From Rhodobacter sp. 24-YEA-8 (lineage in GTDB: Bacteria > Pseudomonadota > Alphaproteobacteria > Rhodobacterales > Rhodobacteraceae): a stretch of 64,000 bases of DNA. Positions 55,973-64,000 of this stretch are shown here, piece by piece (within the stretch, counting starts at the first letter, position 1; every line of letters begins with the position of its first letter). A model generated the notes under the pieces. The model had not been told where the DNA came from. It worked only from the letters and a program-made list of their open reading frames with translations, and made no database searches. Where the stretch lies: the NCBI RefSeq assembly GCF_900105075.1, contig NZ_FNSK01000001.1:1687001-1751000 (forward strand), given 5' to 3'. A program made the translations under genes and the position numbers.

Positions 55973-56820
55973 GCCCTTCGCGCCGCCGCCAATGCATCGA
56001 CCATGTGCGGCAGCCCCTGCGGATTTCCGAACGCCGGGCCTGTCGCACGCTGGGTCAGCACCGATCTACGCAGCGCAAAGTGCCCTGCGGCCTGGCCGAT
56101 GAAGAGCGGCTGACCGAGGACATCATCGAGCTGGCGCGAGAGTTCGGGCGATATGGCTACCGCATGATCACCGGCATGCTGAACAACAGCGGCTGGCATG
56201 TGAACCATAAACGGGTCGAACGGATCTGGCGGCGGGAAGGGCTGAAAGTCCCGCAAAAGCAGGCCAGGAAGGGGCGGCTTTGGCTGAACGATGGCTCTTG
56301 CGTTCGGCTGAGGCCGGAGCGCCCCAATCACGTCTGGTCCTGTGATTTCGTCCAGGACCGGACCCGGGATGGGCGGATCTTCCGCACGCTCAACATCATC
56401 GACGAGTTCACGAAGGAAGCACTGGTGATCCGCGTCAAGCGCAAGCTAAACTCGACCGACGTTGTCGACGCCCTGACTGATCTGTTCATCCTGCGCGGCC
56501 CGCCCGAGTTCATAAGGTCCGACAATGGCGCCGAATTCATTGCCAAAAAGGTGCAGGCATGGATCGGGGCGGTGGGTGCCAAAACGGCATTCATTGCGCC
56601 AGGATCACCGTGGGAGAACGGCTACTGCGAGAGTTTCAACGCCCGGTTCCGGGACGAAATGCTCAACGGCGAAGTCTTCCACACCCTGCACGAGGCACAG
56701 ATCCTGATCGAAAGGTGGCGACGGCACTACAACACCGTCAGGCCCCACAGCGCTCTGAACTACCGGCCACCGGCCCCAGAGACCTTCGTGCAAATGGACC
56801 ACAGGCCGACAATGCACTAA
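55969..56820 (+). CDS. IS3-family transposase OrfB (DDE integrase)
   Basis: A 283-residue catalytic part. An HTH_21 segment (ELAREFGRYGYRMITGML...VNHKRVERIWRREGLKV) precedes the rve integrase core. The DDE triad is Asp in WSCDFVQD, Asp in IRSDNGAEF and Glu in NGYCESFNARFRDE. The frame begins at a TTG overlapping the orfA stop, so it is made by stop-start coupling or by frameshifting to an OrfAB fusion. The C-terminal HYNTVRPHSALNYRPP is family-typical and full length. Confidence 0.92.
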   Translation: MSPSRRRQCIDHVRQPLRISERRACRTLGQHRSTQRKVPCGLADEERLTEDIIELAREFGRYGYRMITGMLNNSGWHVNHKRVERIWRREGLKVPQKQARKGRLWLNDGSCVRLRPERPNHVWSCDFVQDRTRDGRIFRTLNIIDEFTKEALVIRVKRKLNSTDVVDALTDLFILRGPPEFIRSDNGAEFIAKKVQAWIGAVGAKTAFIAPGSPWENGYCESFNARFRDEMLNGEVFHTLHEAQILIERWRRHYNTVRPHSALNYRPPAPETFVQMDHRPTMH

Positions 56821-56840
56821 CATTCAAACCGGACCACTCA

Positions 56841-57320
56841 GTGGGGGCATTCCAACGGCGCGTTGTAACGAGTGTTAAGTCGGCGGTGGGCATCACGTCC
56901 GCCGCCTCTTTCCCCGTCTTCGGGATCACCTCCGCCTCAACTGGCCAGCTTGTCACCCGCGAAAGCGCCATGCGCGTCCCAGCTGTCTCTCGTGCGGTCT
57001 CGCTGATCGCCGAACGTGATCCCCTTCCCTCGCCTCATCGAGGTCGATCCCGATCTGATCGAGAGCAACGTGATCTTCGCGGCGGACCGTTTCGGCGACT
57101 TCACCCCGCCGACCGGCGCACCCGCTGCGGCTATACCGAGGGCTGCGTGATGGGCGCCGCAGCTTTCCCCACGCACTTTTTCATCGACCAGGCCGATTAT
57201 GGCGACAAGCTTGGTGGAATTGGCGGCGGAACCGACTTTGTGACCGACATTGAGGACACCGCTGACATGCTCGGTGAGCTGGAGCGCATGGGGATGCGAG
57301 ACCGCGCGCGCCTGCATCTG
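56841..57320. other. Decayed mobile-element region between the IS and mnmH
   Basis: About 480 bases without an intact gene. It holds a portal-protein-like fragment (56877-57014), then a second short frame that includes NVIPFPRLIEVDPDL and ends near 57148, then a frame reading MGAAAFPTHFFIDQADYGDK that runs into the mnmH 3' end. These look like pieces of different genes joined by deletions. Confidence 0.55.
56877..57014 (+). pseudogene. N-terminal remnant of an HK97-type phage portal protein
   Basis: The frame through ATG 56970 reads FGITSASTGQLVTRESAMR and then VPAVSRAVSLIAE, which resembles the start of HK97-family portal proteins, where a sampled 'alpha-x-VxAVxRAVxLIAE' helix is typical. 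The frame then diverges at once into unrelated sequence, so only about 45 residues remain. No capsid, terminase or integrase gene is nearby. Confidence 0.5.
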
Positions 57321-58364
57321 CTACAGGCGCTGTATTTTTTCGGCCAGACTGTCCGCTGCGGCAAGCAGCCCGGCCGGATCGAGGCTCGCCACAAAGATCC
57401 TGTGGCGGGCCGTGCCGCTTCTTGCCCGGTGTTTCGCGTAGCGCGGGTCGTAATGGGCGGCGATCAGCGCTTCTGACAGCGCCACGTACTCCGCCCGCCG
57501 GGCAAGCATATGCCATTCTGCGACACGCTCAGCCGGATGGAACGGGCGCAGCTGATCGATGGTAGTGCTGAGCCGGTCATGATCGGCCGTCAGGTCGCCA
57601 TAGGCGCTGGCAAGGTATCTGGCCCGCTCATGCGCCGGAACATCAAGCTCGATCCTTGGCGCCGCACACATCGCTTTCCACAGCTGTGACGGAAGCCGGC
57701 ACTGACCGATAGCCGAGCTTTCGGCCTCAATGACCACAGGGCGGGCGGGATCGAGTTCGCTCAATGCCCGGGCGATGCGCCCCTCGAACATCCGTTGCGA
57801 CGGCTGAAGGCCCCTGCTGCCAAACAGCGACCCCCTGTGGTTCGCCATGGCTTCAAGATCAATGGTCTGGATGCCGCGCAGCGCCAGCAGTTGCAGGAGC
57901 TCCGTCTTGGCCGATCCGGTATTGCCATCAAGCAAGATGATGCGCGACGGCGGCACGGCCTCCAGCGCGCGCACCACCAGCCCGCGCCAGGCCTTGTAGC
58001 CGCCGGTAATGATCTCCGCGCGCCAGCCGATCTGAGACAGGATCATGGCCATTGAACCGGAGCGTTGACCGCCGCGCCAGCAATAGAGCAATGGCCGCCA
58101 GCCGCCCGGCATGGCGGCAAGCGGCCCTTCGAGATGGCGCGCGACATTGCGCGAAATCAGCGCCGCGCCGAGTTTGCGCGCCTCGAAAGGCGCGACCTGT
58201 TTGTAGATCGTGCCGACGCGGGCGCGTTCCTCATCATCGAGGACAGGAAGACTGATGGCGCCGGGCAGGTGATCGGCTGCAAATTCTGACGGCGACCGAA
58301 CATCGATGACGCTGTCGAAGCCCTGTCTTATAAGATCATGAAGTGAGTTCAGCATGATGGCCAT
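57321..58364 (-). CDS. mnmH: tRNA 2-selenouridine synthase MnmH (SelU)
   Basis: A 347-residue enzyme that replaces the sulfur of 2-thiouridine at the tRNA wobble base with selenium, or geranylates it. The N-terminal rhodanese domain (about residues 8-135) has the active Cys95 in LLYCWRGGQRS. The P-loop domain has LLDGNTGSAKTELL (near 145-158), a Walker A in which the usual GK is AK. The C-terminal block contains VIEAESSAIG. The gene ends right against the decayed mobile segment, so its last codons may have been altered. selD is not in the window. Confidence 0.93.
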   Translation of the reverse strand: MAIMLNSLHDLIRQGFDSVIDVRSPSEFAADHLPGAISLPVLDDEERARVGTIYKQVAPFEARKLGAALISRNVARHLEGPLAAMPGGWRPLLYCWRGGQRSGSMAMILSQIGWRAEIITGGYKAWRGLVVRALEAVPPSRIILLDGNTGSAKTELLQLLALRGIQTIDLEAMANHRGSLFGSRGLQPSQRMFEGRIARALSELDPARPVVIEAESSAIGQCRLPSQLWKAMCAAPRIELDVPAHERARYLASAYGDLTADHDRLSTTIDQLRPFHPAERVAEWHMLARRAEYVALSEALIAAHYDPRYAKHRARSGTARHRIFVASLDPAGLLAAADSLAEKIQRL

Positions 58365-58596
58365 GCGGCAGCGTTATTCCAAATCCCGCGCCTGGAAAAG
58401 ACGCCATCAGACCCCGCATGACGAAGGGGACGCGTTTCATGCGCCCCTTCCCACAGGCAGATGGCGGGCGTGGGCCGGGGCGGAACCGGAACACCGCGTC
58501 ATCGGCACCGAAATTCCGCCGTCACCGGCCGCCGCTCTTGCTCCGGGCCGAAAGGAAAGGGACAAAGGTGGCAGATCAGCCGGGGAGTGGCAGAAG

Positions 58597-59769
58597 ATGA
58601 GCTTTGACAAGGCGCTTGGCGGGTTTCGTCCGGTTTCGGTTCCGGCAATTGGCGGCGCGGAATATGAAGCGCGGGTCGGGGCTTTGCAGGCGGGGATGCG
58701 GGCGGCGGATATCGGCGCGGTCTGGCTCGACGCCTCTTCCTCGCTGAGCTACTTCCTCGGCCACAGCCTCGGCCTTTCAGAGCGGATCCACGGCGCCCTG
58801 ATCCCCGCCAGAGGCGCGCCGGTTCATATCAGCCCTACTTTTGAAGAGCCGAAGCTGCGCTCGTTGTTGCGCGAAGACGGGCATATAGCCACCTGGCAGG
58901 AAGACGAAGACCCTTATGCGCTGATCGCAGCCGAGGTCGCCCGGATTGCCGGCGAAGGCGCGGTCCTGGCGCTTGACCCCGCGACGCCCTGGCTTTTCGC
59001 GGCACCGTTGCAGGCCGCAATGGCGGGACGGATCACGGTGGCGAAACCGCTGATCTCGGCGCTGCGCCAGGTCAAATCGGCCGCCGAGATTGCCATTATC
59101 CGGACCGCGATGGAGGCCAGCTATCAGGTCCAGAAAGCCGTCTGGCAGAACCTGCGCGCCGGGATATCGACCTCCGAGACCTGTGCTTTCATCTCGGCCG
59201 CGCATAAAGCGCTCGGGCTAAAACCGCTTTTCGCGGCGGCACAATTCGGCGTGGCCACCGCCTATCCGCATGGCGTGCCCGAGCCGCAGATCCTCGCCCA
59301 GGGCGATATGGTTCTGATCGATATGGGCGGGGTATTGCACGGATATTGCTCAGATATCACCCGCAGTTACGTCTTCGGCACGCCAAGCGCGCGCCAGCGG
59401 GAGCTATGGGGACATGAACATGCGGCCCATGCGGCGGCTTTTAAGGCGGCCCGGATCGGAGCCCCCTGCGAAGCCGTGGATCTGGCCGCGCGCGACAGCC
59501 TGACCGCTGCCGGTTTTGGCCCCGGATACGCGGTGCCCGGCCTGCCCCACCGCACCGGACACGGGCTTGGGATGGACATTCATGAAGAGCCCTTTATCGT
59601 CAGAGGCAACCGGACTCCGCTCGCCCCCGGCATGTGTTTTTCAATCGAACCGATGCTTTGCCTCTATGGCGAATGCGGCATCCGGCTGGAGGATATTGCC
59701 TGGATGGCGGAAGACGGCCCGCGCTGGTTTTGCCCGCCTTCGGCAAGTCTGGACCGGCCTTTTGACTGA
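58597..59769 (+). CDS. M24 family Xaa-Pro peptidase
   Basis: A 390-residue cytoplasmic di-metal peptidase cleaving after an N-terminal residue before proline. The creatinase-like N-terminal domain spans about residues 15-155. The pita-bread domain has all five ligands: Asp242 (VLIDMGG), Asp253 (CSDITRSY), His322 (HRTGHGLG), Glu351 (FSIEPML) and Glu365 (RLEDIAW). The start at 58597 follows GGGGAG; the frame is open further back but the translation there is Arg/Pro-rich noise. It precedes the peptide importer by 162 bases on the same strand, which suggests a role in using imported peptides. Confidence 0.9.
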   Translation: MSFDKALGGFRPVSVPAIGGAEYEARVGALQAGMRAADIGAVWLDASSSLSYFLGHSLGLSERIHGALIPARGAPVHISPTFEEPKLRSLLREDGHIATWQEDEDPYALIAAEVARIAGEGAVLALDPATPWLFAAPLQAAMAGRITVAKPLISALRQVKSAAEIAIIRTAMEASYQVQKAVWQNLRAGISTSETCAFISAAHKALGLKPLFAAAQFGVATAYPHGVPEPQILAQGDMVLIDMGGVLHGYCSDITRSYVFGTPSARQRELWGHEHAAHAAAFKAARIGAPCEAVDLAARDSLTAAGFGPGYAVPGLPHRTGHGLGMDIHEEPFIVRGNRTPLAPGMCFSIEPMLCLYGECGIRLEDIAWMAEDGPRWFCPPSASLDRPFD

Positions 59770-59931
59770 ATGCTGTCCGGCCTGTCATTGTGGCAGGAAT
59801 TTCGTTCGCTTTTCGACCAAATAAAGTGGAACATCGACATTCTGACGATGTAAGAAATCAGAATAAAGTCCGGACATTTAGCACGAATCCGGAACAAAAA
59901 AAACGTCAACAGTGAGTGAAAGGAACCACTT

Positions 59932-61536
59932 ATGAAGCTTCTCTCGCGCAGCCTGATTGCTGCCTCGGCGCTGGCGCTCAGCGCCGCAGCGCCCGCCATG
60001 GCGAAAACCTTCATCTATTGCTCGGAGGCCTCGCCCGAGGGCTTCGATCCGGCCCCCTATACCGCCGGCACCACTTTTGACGCCGGCGCGCATCCGGTTT
60101 ACAGCCGCCTCGCCGAGTTCAAGAAGGGCACAACCGAAGCCGAACCGGCGCTGGCAGAGTCCTGGGATGTGTCGGAAGACGGCACCGAATATACTTTCCA
60201 CCTGCGTAAGGGCGTGAAGTTCCATTCGAACGACAAATTCACCCCGACCCGCGATTTCAACGCCGATGACGTGATCTTCTCCTTCGAGCGTCAGTCCAGC
60301 GCCGACCACCCCTGGCACCAGTATATCCCCGGTATTACCTACGAATATTACACCTCGATGGATATGCCGAACCTGGTGAAATCGGTCGAGAAGGTCGATG
60401 ATTACACCGTCAAGGTGACGCTGAACCAGCCTGAGGCCCCCTTTATCGCCAATATCGCCATGCCCTTCATGTCGATCGTGTCGAAAGAATATGCCGATGC
60501 GCTGGACGCCGCCGGCACCCGCGAAGATTTCAACAATCTGCCGATTGGCACCGGCCCGTTCAAATTCGTGGCCTATCAGAAAGATGCTGTGATCCGGTAT
60601 CAGAAGAACGCCGATTACTGGGGCCCTGCCCCGCTGATCGACGATCTGGTCTTCGCGATCACCCCGGATGCGGCCGTTCGTCTGCAAAAGCTGAAGGCCG
60701 GTGAATGCCACCTGATGCCGTTCCCGGCGCCCGCCGATCTGGCAGCAATCGCGGCAGATCCGAACCTCAAGCTGGACGAACAGGCCGGCCTGAACGTCGG
60801 CTACCTCGCCTATAACACCACGCTTGCGCCCTTCGACAATCCGAAGGTCCGCAAGGCGCTGAACATGGCGATCAATAAGGAAGCCATCGTCTCGACCGTG
60901 TTCGAGGGCCATGCTGAGCCCGCCAAGAACCCGATCCCGCCGACCATGTGGTCCTATAACAACGCCATCATCGATGACCCCTATGATCCTGAAGCCTCGA
61001 AGAAGATGCTTGAGGAAGAGGGCGTCTCGGGTCTCTCGATGGAGATCTGGGCGATGCCGGTGCAGCGGCCCTATATGCCGAATGCCCGCCGCACCGCCGA
61101 GATGATGCAGGAAGACCTGTCGAAAGTCGGCGTCAAGGCCGAGATCGTCTCGTATGAATGGGGCGAATATCTCGACAAGTCGATGGAGCCGGGCCGCAAA
61201 GGCGCCGTTATCCTCGGCTGGACCGGCGACAATGGCGACCCCGACAATTTCCTCTCGGTTCTGCTGAGCTGCGCCGGTGCGGCACCTGGCGGTGCGAACC
61301 GCGCCTTCTGGTGCAACGAGGATTTCTCGGCATTGCTGCAAAAGGCCAAGGTCACGTCGGACCAGGCCGAGCGCACCAAGCTTTATGAAGAGGCCCAGGT
61401 CATCTTCAAGGATCAGGCGCCCTGGTTCACCATCGCCCATTCGACGCAATATGTGCCGATGAGCAACAAGGTGACCGGCTTCGTACAAAGCCCGCTTGGC
61501 GATTACACCTTCGACACTGTCGATATCGCCGAGTAA
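59932..61536 (+). CDS. Periplasmic peptide-binding protein of a Dpp-type ABC importer
   Basis: A 534-residue SBP_bac_5 protein that captures peptides in the periplasm. The signal peptide is about residues 1-24 (ending PAMAKTF). GAAAGGAA lies upstream. The family block includes [23 protein letters not shown] (quoted in part: [11 protein letters not shown]) at about 80-100 and [17 protein letters not shown] near 304. Its best resemblance is to DppA-like dipeptide binders, including [14 protein letters not shown] near 430. Haem or other small molecules are possible ligands of DppA relatives. Confidence 0.92.
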   Translation: MKLLSRSLIAASALALSAAAPAMAKTFIYCSEASPEGFDPAPYTAGTTFDAGAHPVYSRLAEFKKGTTEAEPALAESWDVSEDGTEYTFHLRKGVKFHSNDKFTPTRDFNADDVIFSFERQSSADHPWHQYIPGITYEYYTSMDMPNLVKSVEKVDDYTVKVTLNQPEAPFIANIAMPFMSIVSKEYADALDAAGTREDFNNLPIGTGPFKFVAYQKDAVIRYQKNADYWGPAPLIDDLVFAITPDAAVRLQKLKAGECHLMPFPAPADLAAIAADPNLKLDEQAGLNVGYLAYNTTLAPFDNPKVRKALNMAINKEAIVSTVFEGHAEPAKNPIPPTMWSYNNAIIDDPYDPEASKKMLEEEGVSGLSMEIWAMPVQRPYMPNARRTAEMMQEDLSKVGVKAEIVSYEWGEYLDKSMEPGRKGAVILGWTGDNGDPDNFLSVLLSCAGAAPGGANRAFWCNEDFSALLQKAKVTSDQAERTKLYEEAQVIFKDQAPWFTIAHSTQYVPMSNKVTGFVQSPLGDYTFDTVDIAE

Positions 61537-61614
61537 TCAGCCCGGAACTCTCCACCCGGACGCGCGGGAAGGCCAGGCCTTCACCGCGCGTCTCTTTCAG
61601 GGGCAAAGAGGCGT

Positions 61615-62622
61615 ATGATCCGTTTCATCCTTTCGCGACTTTTGTATCTGGTGCCGACCTTCCTTGGCATCACCATCGTAGCCTTCTCGTTCCCGCGTTT
61701 ACTGAAGGGCGATCCGGTGCTGCTGATGGCGGGCGAACGTGGCGTCTCGCCCGAGCGCCATGCCGAGATCTCGGCGCAACTGGGATTCGATAAGAACATC
61801 GTCCTGCAATATTTCGATTTCGTCGGGCGGCTGTTTCAGGGCGATTTCGGCAATTCACTGGTGACAAAAAAGCCGGTCCTGTCGGAATTCCTGACGCTCT
61901 TCCCCGCAACGATCGAGCTCGGCTTTGTCGCCATCGTGCTGGCGACGCTGGTTGGTGTGCCAATAGGCGTGCTGGCGGCGATCAAGCGCGGTTCCTGGTT
62001 CGATCAGCTGTCGATGTCTGCAGCCCTTGTGGGCTTTTCGATGCCGATCTTCTGGTGGGGCCTGCTGCTGATCATCGTCTTCTCTGGCAATCTTGGCTGG
62101 ACGCCGGTCTCGGGCCGGATCTCGCTGATGTATTTCTTCCCCAATGTCACAGGCTTCATGCTGATCGACAGCCTGCTTTCGGGGCAAAAGGGCGCCTTCG
62201 CCTCGGCTTTGCATCACCTGATCCTGCCTTCCATCGTGCTGGCGACGATCCCGCTGGCGGTGATCGCGCGGCAGACGCGGTCCGCCATGCTGGAAGTCCT
62301 GGGCGAGGATTATGTCCGCACCGCCCGCGCCAAGGGGATGCCGGCGCGCCGGGTGATCGGCGTCCATGCTTTGCGCAACGCGATGATCCCGGTCGTCACC
62401 ACCATCGGCTTGCAGATCGGCGTATTGCTGGCGGGCGCGATCCTGACCGAGACGATCTTCTCCTGGCCGGGGATCGGCAAATGGATGATCGATTCCATCT
62501 CACGCCGCGATTATCCGGCAGTGCAATCGGGCCTTTTGCTGGTCGCGGGCGTCGTCATGCTGGTCAATCTTCTGGTCGACCTGACCTATGGCCTCATCAA
62601 TCCGAGGATCCGCAACAAATGA
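61615..62622 (+). CDS. Peptide ABC transporter permease (DppB-type)
   Basis: A 335-residue inner-membrane permease with six predicted spans. The N-terminal hallmark is RLLYLVPTFLGITIVAF. The EAA loop that docks the ATPase is YVRTARAKGMPARRVIGVHALRNAMIP (key part: TARAKGM). It ends with GLINPRIRNK, whose last codons overlap the next permease start by 4 bases (ATGA), indicating coupled translation. Confidence 0.95.
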   Translation: MIRFILSRLLYLVPTFLGITIVAFSFPRLLKGDPVLLMAGERGVSPERHAEISAQLGFDKNIVLQYFDFVGRLFQGDFGNSLVTKKPVLSEFLTLFPATIELGFVAIVLATLVGVPIGVLAAIKRGSWFDQLSMSAALVGFSMPIFWWGLLLIIVFSGNLGWTPVSGRISLMYFFPNVTGFMLIDSLLSGQKGAFASALHHLILPSIVLATIPLAVIARQTRSAMLEVLGEDYVRTARAKGMPARRVIGVHALRNAMIPVVTTIGLQIGVLLAGAILTETIFSWPGIGKWMIDSISRRDYPAVQSGLLLVAGVVMLVNLLVDLTYGLINPRIRNK

Positions 62623-63521
62623 GCGACACTTTCGTCAAACTCACCGATGCGCAGATCCGTCGCCGGATGCTCGCCGAATTCTGGTTCTATTTCTCGCGCA
62701 ATCGTGGCGCGGTGATCGGGCTTTGCGTCTTTGTCCTTCTGGTGCTGATGGCCTGCTTTGCCGATCTGCTCGTGCCGCACAGCCCGACGCTGCAATATCG
62801 CGGCATGGAGAAACTGCCCCCGGCCTGGGCGGCGGGCGGCAATTCCCAGTTCTGGCTTGGCACCGATGCGGTCGGGCGCGATATGCTGTCGCGGCTGATC
62901 AAGGGCTCGCAATATTCGATGTTTATCGGGGTGGTGGTGGTGTCCATCGCACTGGTGGGCGGCATCGTGATCGGGCTGATCGCCGGCTTCTTCGGCGGCT
63001 GGGTCGATGTGGTGATCATGCGGGTGATGGATGTGATCCTCGCCTTCCCGTCCTTGCTGCTGGCGCTGGTGCTGGTGGCGGTGCTGGGGCCCGGGCTGAC
63101 CAATGCGATGATCGCCATCGCCATCGTCTATCAGCCGCATTTCGCCCGGCTCACCCGGGCGGCAGTGATGTCGGAGCTGAAGCGCGATTACGTCTCGGCG
63201 GCGCGGGTCTCGGGGGCGGGCAATCTGCGGCTGATGTTTAAGACAATCCTGCCGAACTGTCTTGCCCCCCTGATCGTCCAGGCGACGCTGTCGTTTTCCT
63301 CGGCGGTGCTGGATGCGGCAGCGCTTGGTTTCCTCGGCATGGGGGCGCAGCCACCGACCGCCGAGTGGGGCACCATGCTGGCCGAGGCGCGCGAATTCAT
63401 TCTCAGCCATTGGTGGATCGTTACCTTCCCGGGCCTTGCCATCCTGATCTCGGTGCTGGCGATCAACCTGATGGGTGACGGGCTGCGCGACGCGCTTGAT
63501 CCGAAACTGAAGCGGAGCTGA
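62619..63521 (+). CDS. Peptide ABC transporter permease (DppC-type)
   Basis: A 300-residue partner permease. The OppC_N segment (about residues 15-70) contains RNRGAVIGLCVFVLLVL. The signature LGTDAVGRDMLSRLIKGS is near 84-101. The EAA loop is YVSAARVSGAGNLRLMFKTILPN (key part: SAARVSGAG). The end LAINLMGDGLRDALDPKL is diagnostic of DppC/OppC. It starts inside the stop of the DppB-type gene and is followed 4 bases later by the ATPase. Confidence 0.95.
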   Translation: MSDTFVKLTDAQIRRRMLAEFWFYFSRNRGAVIGLCVFVLLVLMACFADLLVPHSPTLQYRGMEKLPPAWAAGGNSQFWLGTDAVGRDMLSRLIKGSQYSMFIGVVVVSIALVGGIVIGLIAGFFGGWVDVVIMRVMDVILAFPSLLLALVLVAVLGPGLTNAMIAIAIVYQPHFARLTRAAVMSELKRDYVSAARVSGAGNLRLMFKTILPNCLAPLIVQATLSFSSAVLDAAALGFLGMGAQPPTAEWGTMLAEAREFILSHWWIVTFPGLAILISVLAINLMGDGLRDALDPKLKRS

Positions 63522-63525
63522 GACG

Positions 63526-64000
63526 ATGGCGCTATTGAAAATCCGCAATCTGACGGTGCGCTTCGCCACCTCGACCGGCTCTTTCACCGCCGTCGATGGC
63601 ATCGATACCCAGGTCGACCGCGGCGAGGTACTGGCCATCGTCGGCGAGAGCGGCTCGGGGAAATCGGTCTCGATGCTGGCGGTGATGGGGCTTTTGCCTG
63701 ATACCGCCACCATCACCGCTGATGAGATGAGCTATGACGGCCACGACCTTTTGCATATGACAAAGGCCGAACGCCGCCAGCTGATCGGGCGTGAGATCAC
63801 CATGATCTTCCAGGAACCGATTGCTTCGCTGAACCCGTCCTTCACGGTGGGGTTCCAGATCGAAGAGGTGCTGCGTCTCAACCTCGGCATGTCGCGCCGG
63901 GAGGCCCGCGCCCGCGCGCTGGAGCTGTTCCGCCAGGTCGGCATCCCCCTGCCCGAGGAAAAGCTGAGCTCCTATCCGCATCAGATGTCGGGCGGGCAAT
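63526..64000 (+). CDS. Peptide ABC transporter ATPase (DppD-type), 3' end outside window
   Basis: The first 158 residues of the ATPase powering the importer. It starts MALLKIRNLTVRFAT at the ATG 63526, with GGAG upstream. Walker A is VGESGSGKSV (about residues 40-49), the Q-loop is MIFQEPIASLNP and the window ends inside the ABC signature (MSGGQ). The Walker B and the C-terminal oligopeptide domain lie beyond the window, as does any DppF-type partner. Confidence 0.93.
   Translation, partial: MALLKIRNLTVRFATSTGSFTAVDGIDTQVDRGEVLAIVGESGSGKSVSMLAVMGLLPDTATITADEMSYDGHDLLHMTKAERRQLIGREITMIFQEPIASLNPSFTVGFQIEEVLRLNLGMSRREARARALELFRQVGIPLPEEKLSSYPHQMSGGQ

Larger units (their letters stand above)
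55640..56840 (+). mobile_element. IS3-family (IS407-type) insertion sequence
   Basis: A 1201-bp element with two overlapping genes (orfA, orfB). The ends are imperfect inverted repeats: TGAAGTGGTCC at the left and, reversed, TGAGTGGTCCGG at the right. Both sides are flanked by GTGG (55636-55639 and 56841-56844), a 4-bp target duplication as expected for the IS407 subgroup. Both frames and the DDE residues are intact, so it may still move. Confidence 0.87.

Overview
The window is about 64 kb of high-GC chromosomal DNA from an alphaproteobacterium, almost certainly Rhodobacterales (Rhodobacter/Paracoccus-like). Supporting signs are an aa3 cytochrome oxidase subunit I gene on its own, the Shemin-type 5-aminolevulinate synthase HemA, FNR-type boxes, a SAM-II riboswitch in front of metZ, FolE2, the ftsY-linked AlkB-like gene and the ispG / RodZ-like pairing. 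Nearly everything is core housekeeping DNA with short intergenic gaps. The one clearly accessory stretch is about 54.8-57.3 kb. I cannot name the species from sequence alone.

Layout: 0-6 kb holds an unknown 5'-truncated gene, xerD, ctaD with a perfect FNR box, a DUF2244 protein, a YqeY-type protein and carA. 6-9.6 kb has a cellulose-synthase-like glycosyltransferase, a GntR regulator and a HAD nucleotidase. 9.8-16.2 kb has a small membrane protein, a UbiH-type hydroxylase, riboswitch-controlled metZ, folE2, a DUF1287 protein and trkH. 16-23 kb carries a degenerate trypsin-fold protein, dnaG and rpoD. 23-30 kb carries a GlxA-type regulator, a glutathione transferase, yciB, an exported unknown protein, ftsY, an AlkB-like monooxygenase and two paralogous small exported proteins. 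30-38 kb is a long leftward run: argS, a SPOR protein, nagZ, scpA, scpB, a 68-residue protein and xseA. 38-46 kb continues leftward with argC, ccmE, prfB, mrcA, an AmiC-type amidase and an aminotransferase. 46-53 kb has a DsbA-like protein, ispG, a RodZ-like protein, hemA, an M20 peptidase and an acetyltransferase. 53-55 kb has two tandem tRNA-Asp genes, a pirin and tRNA-Val. 55-57.3 kb is a decayed mobile segment: a glutaredoxin-like gene, a truncated reading frame, a complete IS3-family element with a 4-bp target duplication and what looks like the start of a phage portal gene. 57.3-64 kb has mnmH, an M24 peptidase and a Dpp/Opp-type peptide importer operon cut by the window end.

Functional links: several neighbours share a theme. 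mrcA, the amidase, nagZ, the SPOR protein, the RodZ-like protein and a peptidoglycan-binding pseudoprotease all concern the cell wall. ctaD, ccmE and hemA concern oxidase, cytochrome c and haem supply, and each has a perfect or one-mismatch FNR-like box upstream. The M24 peptidase lies directly ahead of the peptide importer, which suggests uptake followed by peptide cleavage.

I found no convincing new multi-gene defence or biosynthetic system. The observations most worth following are the apparent loss of the catalytic triad in the PG-binding trypsin-fold protein (with a translationally coupled small ORF in front), the paired Cys-rich exported proteins, two families of gene-3'-end repeats, the mobile relic between tRNA-Val and mnmH, and the regulatory elements.
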